From positions 4,030,001 through 4,094,000 of the forward strand of contig OZ244777.1 in assembly GCA_965219495.1 (NCBI GenBank): a DNA stretch of 64,000 nt, written 5' to 3'. A model generated the notes under the pieces. The model was not told the origin of the DNA and made no database searches. It saw only the letters and a program-made list of their open reading frames with translations. The translations under genes and the position numbers were made by a program. Of this stretch, positions 16,362-24,970 are shown piece by piece (the stretch's first letter is position 1; each line of letters opens with the position of its first letter). The stretch comes from CAZPXZ01 sp965219495 (GTDB taxonomy: Bacteria; Pseudomonadota; Alphaproteobacteria; Rhodobacterales; CAZPXZ01).

Positions 16362-18868
16362 CTGCCCATTGCGCTTTTTGCTGCTGGACTTTTTTTAATT
16401 CACCTGTTATCAGGGTGCATGCTTGCACAGAATTTGATTCGCCGCACCCTGTTTTCGGAAGCAGGACGGGAGACATTGGCGGCGCTTCCGGCGCCGGATG
16501 TGTTTTCCGGTCGCTCGGCTTTGGTGCGCGAGGTTTGCGCGCGTTTCGATTTCCGCGATCCGCGTGGCCGGCTGCAGGAGGCGGGATGCCTGTCGGCGCT
16601 GCGGGAGCTTGAGCGTGCGGGGGGTATTGTGCTGCCGCCGCCAGGTCCCGGTTCCGGTGTCGGGCGGACGGCGCAAGGCTTGGCCGAGCCGGTTCCGGCG
16701 GCGGTCGATGTTCCGGATCGTGTCGACCGGATCGACGGTCTTGTGGCGCTGCGGGTCGATGAGGAAGCGGATCGGCGCCGGTTCAACGAGATGATGCGGC
16801 GGGAACATCCGCAGGGGGCGGTTGTGCATGTGGGGCGGCAGCTTCGGTATCTGATCGGCTCGGAGCACGGCTGGCTCGGCGGCTGCCTGTTCGCCGCCTC
16901 GGCGCTGGCGCTGCAGCCGCGCGACCGCTGGATCGGATGGGACGCGGGCCGCCGCGAGGCGCATCTTGACCGGGTAGTGGGGCTGTCACGTTTTCTTGTC
17001 CGTCCCGGGACCGGGTGCCGGAACCTGGCCTCGAAGGCGCTCAGCCTGTGCCTGCGTGCGATGGCCGGTGACTACGCGGCGCGCTATGGTGTCGCACCGC
17101 TTCTGGTCGAGACCTTTGTCGGGCCGGGACAGAGCGGGGTCAGCCTGCGGGCGGCGAACTGGACCTATGTCGGCGAGACGGCGGGCCGCGGCCGGCGCGC
17201 TGCGGCGGGCGCCCGCGTGCCGGCGAAGGCGATCTACATGTACCCGCTGGCCCGGAACTGGCGACGGCAGTTGGGGGTTGCCGGGCTGGGCGCTGCGCCG
17301 CCGCGGCCGACCCCGCGGGTACTTGGCCCGGGTGACGGGCTGGACCGGGAGAACTGGGCGGCAAATGAATTCGGCGCTGCGCCGGTCGGCAATGCGGCGC
17401 TGTGCAAGCGGCTGGTGAAAAGCGCCGCAATCCAGGCGGCGGCGCCGGCGAAGACGTTCTTTTCCGCCGCCTGTGGCGATGCGGCGGCGGTGCAGGGATA
17501 TTATCGAATGATCGAGCGGCCTGACGAGTCGGCGTTGACGCCGGAGGCGATGCTGGCGACGCACCGGGGGCGGACGCTGCGTCGCATGCGGGGACACCCG
17601 ACGGTGCTTTGCATCCAGGACGGCAGCGACCTGAACTTCGCGACCCATCATGGCTGTTCGGGTCTCGGGGTGATCTCGAAGAACAAGGGGGCTTCGGGCA
17701 CGTTGGGGCTGCATATGCACACGACCTTTGCAGTGAACGCGGAGGGGGTGCCGCTCGGCATCCCGCGCATCGAATTCGATGCCCCGGACGGGAAGTCGGA
17801 CAAGAACAAGCCGGCGGCGGAGAAGAAGACGCAGCGCTGGCTGCGGGGCTGGCGCGACACCAATGCGCTGGTGGCGGATCTCGCGGATACGCGGGTGATT
17901 TCGGTCATGGATCGCGAGGGTGACTTGGCTGAACTGTTCGCGGCGCATCGCGATGAGGGTGGCGCGGCGCTGCTCGTGCGGGCGAAGCACGACCGTGTTC
18001 TCGGCGATGGCGGCAAGCTGTTCGCGACGATGCGTGCGACGCCGGTTCGGGCGGCGCTGGAGGTCAAGGTTGACCGGGCCTCTGCGCGCAAGGCGGCGCG
18101 CGGTCAGAAAGCGTTCGCGGGCCGCGAGGCGCGCCTGGCGCGCGTCGCGCTGCGCTGGGAGCGCATCGAGATGCCGATGCCGGCGAAACAGAAAGCGCGC
18201 CTTGGCGCGGCGCCGGCGCCGCTGTCGGTGGTCCATGTGCACGAGGCGGAACCGCCGAAAGGCGCGGAGGGGATCGAATGGCTCTTGATCACCACCGTGT
18301 CGGTGACGACCGACCAACAGGCCCGGGAGGTGGTGGATCTGTATGGCCTTCGCTGGCGCATCGAGGACTATCACCGGATCCTCAAGAGCGGTTGCGATGT
18401 CGAGAAGATTGCCCATACGACAGCGGAACGGATCAAGCGCGCGGTCACCATCAACGCGATCATCGCCTACCGGCTGGCCGCGCTGACCCTGCTCGGGCGC
18501 GAGACCCCGGAACTGCTTGCCGAAACCATGTTCTCGAAGGTTGAAATCGCGGTGTTGTGCGATTTTGCGATCGAACGCGGGATTGCTCTTCCCTCGACTG
18601 CCGCGCAACCCGGCGACCGCGCTCCAACGGCGGTTGCCAAAGGCCGGGAGGTTCCACCGCTGTCGCTTGGCTGCGCGATCCTGCTGATCGCGCGGCTGGG
18701 CGGCTACCTCAACCGGAAGCATGACGCACCACCCGGTCATCAGGTGATCTGGGAAGGCTACACCCGCCTGGCTGTCGCGACGCAGGCAATGGAGCGCCTG
18801 ATCAAGAATGGCGAGGAAAGCCCGCTGTACAATTGGATACGTCCAGTTAAAAACTGACTAATGGGCAG
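16362..18868 (+). mobile_element. IS-C: intact DruA-transposase insertion sequence (2,507 bp)
   Basis: Ends are CTGCCCATT (16362-16370) and its exact complement AATGGGCAG (18860-18868), with the 8-bp duplication GCCGCACC on both sides. It holds one 812-codon gene and nothing else. It interrupts the IS-B gene in the catalytic domain. Being the innermost and complete, it is the most recent arrival and the best candidate for activity. Confidence 0.92.
16419..18857 (+). CDS. DruA (DUF4338)-Tn5-like transposase fusion, full length
   Basis: An 812-aa single-chain protein in three parts. Residues 25-80 are the DruA-type N-terminal module (SGRSALVREVCARFDFRDP, then LRELERAGGIVLPPP). Residues 115-285 are the DUF4338 core: RRRFNEMMRREHPQG, GRQLRYLIGSEHGWLGG, RDRWIGW (168-174), LSRFLVRPGTGCRNLASKAL, LLVETFVG, SLRAANWTYVGETAGRGRR, AIYMYPLARNW. 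Residues 310-812 are an IS4/Tn5-like transposase: DNA-binding domain (WAANEFGAAPVGNAALCKRL), D401 in CIQDGSDLNF, D498 in SVMDREGDL, and YREK motif Y642, R645, E649, K656. All catalytic residues are present. The protein should cut and paste IS-C; the DruA domain's contribution is unknown. Known DruA belongs to the Druantia phage-defence systems, but no other Dru gene is here. Confidence 0.9.
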   Translation: MLAQNLIRRTLFSEAGRETLAALPAPDVFSGRSALVREVCARFDFRDPRGRLQEAGCLSALRELERAGGIVLPPPGPGSGVGRTAQGLAEPVPAAVDVPDRVDRIDGLVALRVDEEADRRRFNEMMRREHPQGAVVHVGRQLRYLIGSEHGWLGGCLFAASALALQPRDRWIGWDAGRREAHLDRVVGLSRFLVRPGTGCRNLASKALSLCLRAMAGDYAARYGVAPLLVETFVGPGQSGVSLRAANWTYVGETAGRGRRAAAGARVPAKAIYMYPLARNWRRQLGVAGLGAAPPRPTPRVLGPGDGLDRENWAANEFGAAPVGNAALCKRLVKSAAIQAAAPAKTFFSAACGDAAAVQGYYRMIERPDESALTPEAMLATHRGRTLRRMRGHPTVLCIQDGSDLNFATHHGCSGLGVISKNKGASGTLGLHMHTTFAVNAEGVPLGIPRIEFDAPDGKSDKNKPAAEKKTQRWLRGWRDTNALVADLADTRVISVMDREGDLAELFAAHRDEGGAALLVRAKHDRVLGDGGKLFATMRATPVRAALEVKVDRASARKAARGQKAFAGREARLARVALRWERIEMPMPAKQKARLGAAPAPLSVVHVHEAEPPKGAEGIEWLLITTVSVTTDQQAREVVDLYGLRWRIEDYHRILKSGCDVEKIAHTTAERIKRAVTINAIIAYRLAALTLLGRETPELLAETMFSKVEIAVLCDFAIERGIALPSTAAQPGDRAPTAVAKGREVPPLSLGCAILLIARLGGYLNRKHDAPPGHQVIWEGYTRLAVATQAMERLIKNGEESPLYNWIRPVKN

Positions 18869-18876
18869 GCCGCACC

Positions 18877-20117
18877 AGGAGATGCTGGTCGAGCGTTGCC
18901 GGCTGGAACCGACGGTTCTTGCCATCCAGGACACCACCACGCTCAATTATGACGGGCTGGAGGCGACTGGCGGCCTTGACGGGCTGGGCGGCGGCGGCAA
19001 GGGAACCTCCGGCATTCTCGCCCATACCGGCCTTGCGGTCACCCTGGCCGGACGCCCGTTGGGCCTGTTTGAATTGAACGCGGCGTTCCGCAGCGGCAAG
19101 ACCGCCGACGGCATGGATGTCGGTCCGGATGTCAACGACAAGGAGAGCGCCCGCTGGTTGCGCGGCCTCGACCGGGCACAGGAACTGGCCGCCGCCTGCC
19201 CCGGAACGCGGGTGGTCAATATCTGCGATCGAGAGGGTGATTTTTGGGAACTGCTGGGCAAGGCGGCATCCGACGGCGCCAGGCTGCTGGTGCGCGCCAG
19301 CCGTTCGGCGCAGCGGCAAGTGATCCTCAAGGACGGACGGAAAGCGGATTTGTGGGAGCACCTCGCCGGGCAGCCGCGATTGGCGACACAGACGCTGGAA
19401 CTGGCCGCGTGCGGGGGCAAGCGCACCCGCAAAAAGCGCACCGTGCACATCGACATCCGCGCCACCGAAGTGATGCTGGCGCGGCCGCAGGCCGCCGCAG
19501 GCCAGCCGCCGGTCCGGATGCTCGCGGTGTCGGCAACCGAAACGCCCAACAGGAAGAACGCCCTGCACTGGCTGTTGCTCACCACCGAAGGCCTCGACAG
19601 CGCCGGCGCCGAAAGCCGCCCTGAAGCGGAGGCCGCCGGGGTTGGCAATCTTGTGGAGACCGCGAAGACCGCCATCCGCTGGTATGTGCTGCGATGGACC
19701 ATCGAGCTTTTCTTCAAGGCGTTGAAGACCGGCACCCGCATCGAGGATCGCCGGCTCGACCATGCCGACGACCTGCGCAAGTGTCTCGTCTTCGACGCCA
19801 TCACCGCGTGCCATGTCTTCGATCTCGAACGCATGGCCCGCGACAAGCCCGACACCCCGGCCGGCGAAGTCGTCAGCCAGGAGGAAATCGACGTCCTGGA
19901 TGCCCTGCTCAAGGCGCAGGGCGGCCCCCGGGCGCGAGCGCCGCCAGGCCATCGGCCGGATATCCGCACTTTCGTGATCGACCTCGCAGGGATCGTTGGG
20001 TTTCACGCTCGACGACAGCAGCCCTTGCCGGGAACCCAAAAAGTCTGGCAAGGCTACGTACGCCTGAAATGGGCAATACTCACCTATCAAGCACTGAAAG
20101 GAACAAACCTGATCTGA
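18877..20117 (+). pseudogene. IS-B DruA-transposase fusion, 3' part (DDE domain)
   Basis: Continuation of the gene at 15242-16361 after IS-C. It carries the catalytic domain: Asp in VLAIQDTTTLNY, Asp in VNICDREGDFWEL and the YREK motif YVLRWTIELFFKALK, all intact. Joined to the 5' part the product would be 786 aa, ending with KALKGTNLI-like residues. An ATG at 18861 could start this piece alone, but that codon belongs to the IS-C end and the fragment lacks the DNA-binding domain. Confidence 0.88.
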
Positions 20118-20147
20118 AATCCATATACATAAGTGGGGTGTTGCAAG

Positions 20148-20453
20148 CTCCGGCGCCCCGCACTCTTGCTCCGCCGGCGGCTTCTGCGGACCCCGGCGCA
20201 TCGATTCCCGCTTCGCCGGAAGCCTCAGAATGCCCAGCTCCTCCAACTGCTCCAGCATCCGAAGGCAGGCCTGCACCCGGTAGTCGCCGTTCGGCGTGAA
20301 CCAGCCCAGATGCTCGCAGATCGTAGATCCCAACTCCCGCCGGCTCAGCCCCGGATACAGCGACACCGTCGTCTGGATGTCGGCAATCTGGCGGCGCCGC
20401 AGCCGCTTGCCTAAAAACGTCGTCGACTTCAGATTCTCGATCCGCGGATCCAT
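20148..20453 (-). pseudogene. IS-A DruA-transposase fusion, 5' part (N-terminal DruA module)
   Basis: 102 codons starting at ATG 20453. YPGLSRRELGSTICEHLGW, PNGDYRVQACLRMLEQLEEL and GILRLPAKR are typical of the N-terminal helix-turn-helix-like region preceding DUF4338 cores. The reading frame passes exactly into position 15189 if IS-B and one 10-bp copy are removed. Confidence 0.85.
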
Positions 20454-20631
20454 CGCAGCCTTCCCGAATCAAACCGATTCGCGCATACGATGCCAGAAAC
20501 CGCGCAGCGACGCAAGCCGCCGCCGCGCCCTCCCCGCAGAACGGAAATTCTCCAAACAAATCAAAGCCTTATGGTAATGCCGGGCATATCCGAAAAATCT
20601 TCTCAAAAGTCAATGCCATTGGGGTCGCTCC

Positions 20632-22205
20632 GGGTCCCGGCGGAGAGCTTCCGCCGTGTCACATGGGCCCGGATGTCCTGCTCCGCACCGTTGGAGTGCA
20701 GCGGGGTTTCCGGATACTCGAGCACCCGGAGCAGTTCCGCCTTGTTGGCGGCCAGCCGGGCCAGCAGCCGGTCGAGCATGACATGCCCGGTCTTCGTGGT
20801 GAAGATCGTGTCGAACCGGGTCGTGAACCATTTTCGTCGTCGTTCACCGGGGTTTCTCCGGTACCCGAGCAGGAGCTTGTAGTGGCCCCGGACCTTGTTC
20901 TGCACCGCGTCCCGCGCTTCGCGGTGGCGGTCGGTGGGGGGCACAGAACGTCTTGTGGATGAGGCGCTCTGCGTGCACCCAGCAGAGCGCATGCGCGTCA
21001 CCGACATTGAACTGCCCGGCATCGTCGCTGAGGATCACCGTCCCGGCAATGCGCCCGGCCGCAGCGATGGTGCCCCAGCATGCGCCCTCGGTGGCCACCC
21101 GGACCGGGTCCGGGTGCATCTTGAGAAGGGTGATGCCGGGCGTTTCCAGATGGGCGAGCCAGGCGTCCCGTCCGGGGAAGTGTTTCCGCGGATGATCCAC
21201 CAGCGGCCGGATCACCTTTCCCGACAGCTTCATGCGCCGCATGTAATCAAATGCGGCGTCATTGTGGGCCAGGTTGTTGTCGTCAGCACACAGGTGATCG
21301 AGGAAGTTGAGCCGGCTCTTCGAGCCGCGGCTCCGGAAGTGGGTGAAAAGGTCGTTGCCGACCGTCGTGCAGAACCCGTTCGTGCCCTTGTGACGGGCGC
21401 CGGTGTCGTCCACGTTGATCCAGCCAGCGCTGTCCATGCCGGCCTTCAGGATCTCCCCTGCCTCGGTGACAATGCCGGCCGTGTCCTCGTTCAGGATCCG
21501 CATTACCTTGCGACGCGAGATGTCCAGCCCAATGTCGTTCAGGAGCGTCGTGATGCGGCCCACCGTCGACTGTCCCTGGTGATAGAGCATGACCACGAAG
21601 GCCTTGAGGCCGGAGCCGTACTGCTCCTTGCCAGAGGCAACCCCCTCCGGCATCTCCGCCACCAGGCGGCGGCCGTCCGGAAGTTGCCATACCTCGCGCA
21701 GGTAGCGGACCTCCTCGGCACGGATGACGATGTCCCGGACCGTGTGAACCGCGTAGCCCTTGTGGACCGCACCCGTGGCCTCGGCCTCGGCCCTCACGAT
21801 GACATCCCGCCGTGTCGCCTTCGGGTTGTGGCGCTTCGCCCCGCGGCCCCGCTTCGAGCGGCGTTTCTTCTTCGACGAGGCCGCCTCCGCCGAGGCTGCC
21901 ATGCCGCTCGGCTTCATGTCCGGGCGCCGAGGATGGTTCTTGAGCGCCCTGACCTCCTCGCGCAGCACGAAAACCATGCCGTCACGTTCGGCGAGACGGT
22001 CCAGAGCCGTCGTCAGCTGGTTCCGGAGTGCGGCGGTCTCGTCCGCCGGCTCGGAAAACCGTGTCTCGAATGCCGCGATTGCCCGGTCACGTTCGGCGAG
22101 CTGTTCAAGAGCCATGGCGAGTTGTTCCCGGAGTGCGGCGATCTCGTCCGCCTCCGTGGCGCCGGGGATGGTGGTCTGATCTACTCTTGGCTGCGAATCA
22201 CCCAT
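20632..22205 (-). pseudogene. IS66-like transposase, frameshifted and cut by IS-A
   Basis: A large DDE transposase of an IS66-like type: N-terminal coiled region (ALREQLAMALEQLAERDRAI), basic linker (KKKRRSKRGRGAKRHNP), DDTGARHKGTNGFCTTVGND as a catalytic block, RSRGSKSRLNFLDHL, and in another frame LDRLLARLAANKAELLRVLE and HSNGAEQDIRAHVTRRKLSA. A run of six G at 20936-20941 marks the frame change. The 3' end stops at TRSD where IS-A is inserted. The start is either ATG 22205 (MGDSQP) or an earlier codon. A 5' copy of the same gene lies at 34062-34585. Confidence 0.75.
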
Positions 22206-22343
22206 ATGCCCTTGAATCACAGGTGGATTCGGAAGGGAATCTCCGATCGAAAAAAATGCAAAGAACCCTGAACAGGCGGAGAACTCACGCTGCCGGGGCA
22301 ACAGATGCACGCAACATACAACCTACTCCCGGGAAGTTGCCCC
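20632..22343 (-). mobile_element. IS66-like element copy 1, right portion
   Basis: The outer end (AGGGGCAACTTCCC inward from 22343) is identical to the end of the second copy at 33923, which fixes this boundary. The other end is beyond IS-A at about 13,022-13,176 and decayed. Confidence 0.7.
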
Positions 22344-22493
22344 TATTACAACTCCATATCAATGTGAGGGACCTTTCGGGGGCAGGTTAGAACCGCCAAG
22401 ATCTCGATTGACTTTCGCATTTCTTTTCTTTCAAATGTTAAACGATACCTCCGGCAACCATCGGACCCAGATACCGGGGCAGGAAATGAAACC

Positions 22494-23660
22494 ATGGCGA
22501 CGAGTCTGGCCCTTCGCGGTGTTGACAAATTTTTTCCGACACCTGGAAGTGGGCCGCCGGTTCAGGTGCTTTTCGATTTCTCTTTTGAGGCGCAACCTGG
22601 CGAGTTTGTCGTCTTCCTTGGGCCGAGTGGCTGTGGTAAGTCGACTGCGTTGCGACTGATTGCGGGGCTTGAGCGACCTCAGGCGGGGGAGATCGTAATC
22701 GACGGCCGCGTTGTGAACAACGTACCGGCTGCGCGCAGAAAGTTGGCGATGGTGTTCCAATCTTACGCGCTCTTTCCCCACCTTTCCGTGGCTGAAAATA
22801 TTGTCTTCGGGCTCAAGGTGAGAAGGGTTCCAAGAAAGGAACGCAATCAGTGCCTTGAAGAGGTCGCAGCGCAGCTCGAACTGACTGACTTCCTTCGTCG
22901 GAAGCCACTGCAGCTTTCAGGCGGTCAGCGTCAGCGGGTGGCCCTTGGGCGAGCTCTGGTCAGTGGAGCTTCTCTGATCCTTATGGATGAGCCGCTCTCA
23001 AATCTTGATGCGAAGCTCCGACAGCAGATGCGGCATGAGCTCAGGGATCTGCAGCAACGATTGGGGCTGACGGTCATCTTCGTGACGCACGACCAGGTCG
23101 AAGCAATAACTATGGCGGACAAGGTCATCGTCATGCGCGAAGGTCGAGTAGATCAGATCGCCGACCCTTGGACGCTGTATCGATTCCCTTGTCGAACAGA
23201 TGTGGCAAAATTCATTGGGTCTCCGCCAATGAACCTCCTCACGTGCCACGTTTCCGAAAATGGGCTGCAAATAGCAGGCACCCAGCACGACATCGGCCTC
23301 GATCACGGTAGTTTGGAAACCGGCCGTATGGTCGTTCTTGGGATTCGGCCTGAGGATCTTCTTCTTGACCAAGGCGAAATCAGTTTCGATGCGCGGTTGG
23401 CATCCGTTGAACTGTTAGGCGCCGACCAGCTCGTTCGGCTGGATATTGGTGCCGATGTTCCACTCATGGCGCGAATACATAGCGCCGTAAGTCTTGAAAA
23501 AGGCCGTCGTTACCGCTTCGGGCTCCGGGCTGAGGATGTCCATTTGTTCGACGGTTGCAATAGCGAACGGATTGAGAATTTCGATGACGAGGCTGCGAGT
23601 TCCTCGTTCACCGGAAGTAAGAACAGGATAACGTGCAGGAACCAAAGGAGTCTCTTCTAA
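22494..23660 (+). CDS. ABC importer ATPase, UgpC/MalK type
   Basis: A 388-aa ATP-binding subunit of the carbohydrate uptake class 1. Walker A GPSGCGKST (about 43-51), Q-loop MVFQSYALFPHL, signature LSGGQRQRVALGRA, Walker B LILMDEPLSNLD and switch His FVTHDQVEA are complete. The C-terminal TOBE/OB region (IRPEDLLL, GLRAEDVHLFDG) is regulatory. It is the first gene of an operon with a UgpB-like binding protein, an MBL hydrolase and two permeases; having the ATPase first is unusual for ugp operons. Its stop overlaps the next start (TAATG). The last 30 or so residues are not conserved. The substrate (glycerol-3-phosphate-like, glycerophosphodiester, or oligosaccharide) cannot be told from sequence. 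Confidence 0.9.
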   Translation: MATSLALRGVDKFFPTPGSGPPVQVLFDFSFEAQPGEFVVFLGPSGCGKSTALRLIAGLERPQAGEIVIDGRVVNNVPAARRKLAMVFQSYALFPHLSVAENIVFGLKVRRVPRKERNQCLEEVAAQLELTDFLRRKPLQLSGGQRQRVALGRALVSGASLILMDEPLSNLDAKLRQQMRHELRDLQQRLGLTVIFVTHDQVEAITMADKVIVMREGRVDQIADPWTLYRFPCRTDVAKFIGSPPMNLLTCHVSENGLQIAGTQHDIGLDHGSLETGRMVVLGIRPEDLLLDQGEISFDARLASVELLGADQLVRLDIGADVPLMARIHSAVSLEKGRRYRFGLRAEDVHLFDGCNSERIENFDDEAASSSFTGSKNRITCRNQRSLF

Positions 23661-24958
23661 TGATAACCACTCGAATTTTCAGAAAGTGCTTTCTCAGTGC
23701 CCTAGCTGCGATCGCAATGCTGGCCGGTGGGTCTGGCGCGATGCCGACGGCCGCCGTAGCCCAGACGAAGATAGAGATGTTGTACCCGATAGCAGTGGGT
23801 GGCCCACTTGAAGCTGTAATTAATGGCCTAGTCGCAGACTTCGAGGCAGAGCACCCCGAAATCGACGTCAACGCTGTCTACGCCGGCGGATACAACGATG
23901 TAAGAGTGGCAGCACAAATCTCCGTCGAAGCAGGCGATCCACCTGCAGTGGCTTTATTGCAGGCAACACAGATGTACGAGCTGATTGACGGCGGGCTGAT
24001 CACACCGTTCGACGACCTCGTCCAGACCGCAGAAGAAAGGGAATGGCTAAGCAGCTTCTTTCCGGCGTTCATGGAGAACGGCCGCGATGCCGAAGGCAAA
24101 ACGTGGGGCATCCCGTTTCAGCGTTCGACTGCCGTTCAGGTATGGAACAAGGAGTTGTTCAAGGAAGCGGGTTTAGATGCTGATCACGCACCTGAGACGT
24201 GGGACGAACTGGTGCAGATTGCTTCTCAGGTTCAACAGAAGACTGATGTCCCGTGGGGCATCGGAATTCACTCCTCTTCAAGTTGGATGTTTCAATCGCT
24301 TGCCATCCAGAACGGCATCACGTTATCGAGCCCTGATGGCAATGCGGTATATTTTTCGGACCCCGCTGCGATTGAAGCTCTGAAGTGGTATGCGGATCTT
24401 TCTCTAGTGCACAAGGTGCAATCACCCGGCGTTATCCCGTACGGAACACTGAACCAGGCTTTCATGGCGGGTAAGTACGCGATCGCATGGCAGAGTACCG
24501 GAAGTCTCTCAGGTTTGCGGAAGAACACTCCATTTGAGTTTGGCGTGGCCATGTTGCCTGCAAACAAGCGACTTGGAGCAGCCACTGGAGGCGCGAATCT
24601 TTACATATTTTCGGATGCTCCCGAGCCCGAGCAGAGAGCTGCTTTCGAGCTGATCAAATTCCTCACTCGCCCTGAACAGGCTGCTAGGTGGACAGTGGCA
24701 ACGGGATACGTTGCACCCACATCTGAAGCTTGGGAAACGGAGCAGCTGCAGAAGTACATGGCGGACTTTGCCGGCGCGTCCGTAGCCAGGGATCAGCTTG
24801 AGTTCGCTAAGCGAGAGTTCTCGACCTTTCAGCAAGGTCGCGTGTATGGTCTCCTAAATGATGCCGTGCAGGAAGCCCTCACCGGTCAGAATGAGCCGGA
24901 GGCCATCATGACTCGGATCCAGAAGGAGGCGGATTCAATCTTGACTCCATATCGGTAG
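23660..24958 (+). CDS. ABC importer solute-binding protein, UgpB/MalE type
   Basis: A 432-aa periplasmic binding protein with a signal peptide (FRKCFLSALAAIAMLAGGSG, cleavage near AVA-QT at about 35). SBP_bac_1 features: EMLYPIAVGGPLEAVINGLVADFEAEHPEI, GDPPAVALLQATQMYELIDGG, WGIPFQRSTAVQVWNKELF and a C-terminal LTRPEQAARWTVATGYVAP. ATG 23660 has AAAGGAG 9 nt upstream; a GTG at 23633 is in frame but would put a charged stretch before the signal. It feeds the permeases at 25786 and 26736. Confidence 0.9.
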   Translation: MITTRIFRKCFLSALAAIAMLAGGSGAMPTAAVAQTKIEMLYPIAVGGPLEAVINGLVADFEAEHPEIDVNAVYAGGYNDVRVAAQISVEAGDPPAVALLQATQMYELIDGGLITPFDDLVQTAEEREWLSSFFPAFMENGRDAEGKTWGIPFQRSTAVQVWNKELFKEAGLDADHAPETWDELVQIASQVQQKTDVPWGIGIHSSSSWMFQSLAIQNGITLSSPDGNAVYFSDPAAIEALKWYADLSLVHKVQSPGVIPYGTLNQAFMAGKYAIAWQSTGSLSGLRKNTPFEFGVAMLPANKRLGAATGGANLYIFSDAPEPEQRAAFELIKFLTRPEQAARWTVATGYVAPTSEAWETEQLQKYMADFAGASVARDQLEFAKREFSTFQQGRVYGLLNDAVQEALTGQNEPEAIMTRIQKEADSILTPYR

Positions 24959-24970
24959 AGCTCAGAGCCG

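Larger units (their letters stand above)
15200..20147 (+). mobile_element. IS-B: second DruA-transposase element, inserted in IS-A and hit by IS-C
   Basis: Flanked by the 10-bp duplication CTCCGGCGCC. Its ends are imperfect inverted repeats sharing ACTT(AT)GTAT about 13 bp in (15213-15222 against 20126-20138 reversed). Without IS-C and one 8-bp duplication it is about 2,433 bp. It entered IS-A in the linker between the N-terminal helical part and the DUF4338 core, and is in the opposite orientation to IS-A. Confidence 0.85.
13187..20621 (-). mobile_element. IS-A: IS4-superfamily element with DruA-transposase fusion, itself interrupted
   Basis: Terminal inverted repeats CAATGGCATTCACTT (13187-13201) and, inward from 20621, CAATGGCATTGACTT, flanked by the 10-bp duplication GGGTCGCTCC. 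The left end holds two copies of CATTCACTTA (13193-13202 and 13214-13223), 21 bp apart, plausible transposase sites. Removing IS-B and one duplication leaves an element of about 2,477 bp with one gene. It sits inside the transposase gene of an IS66-like element. A truncated second copy lies at 35833-36521 and a solo left end at 58533-58611. Confidence 0.9.

Noticed and set aside
16362..18868. IS-C as a composite of two elements because its gene is so long
   Set aside because: A single pair of ends and one 8-bp duplication enclose the whole 812-codon gene, so it is one element.
18858..20453. A 531-codon minus-strand frame across IS-B and the IS-A start
   Set aside because: Only its first 102 codons (20148-20453) are real, the start of the IS-A gene. 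The rest is antisense to the IS-B transposase.
13270..20453. A Druantia phage-defence locus
   Set aside because: DUF4338 domains are present, but no DruB-E, no helicase gene and no stand-alone DruA exist here; all three domains are fused to transposases inside defined insertion sequences.
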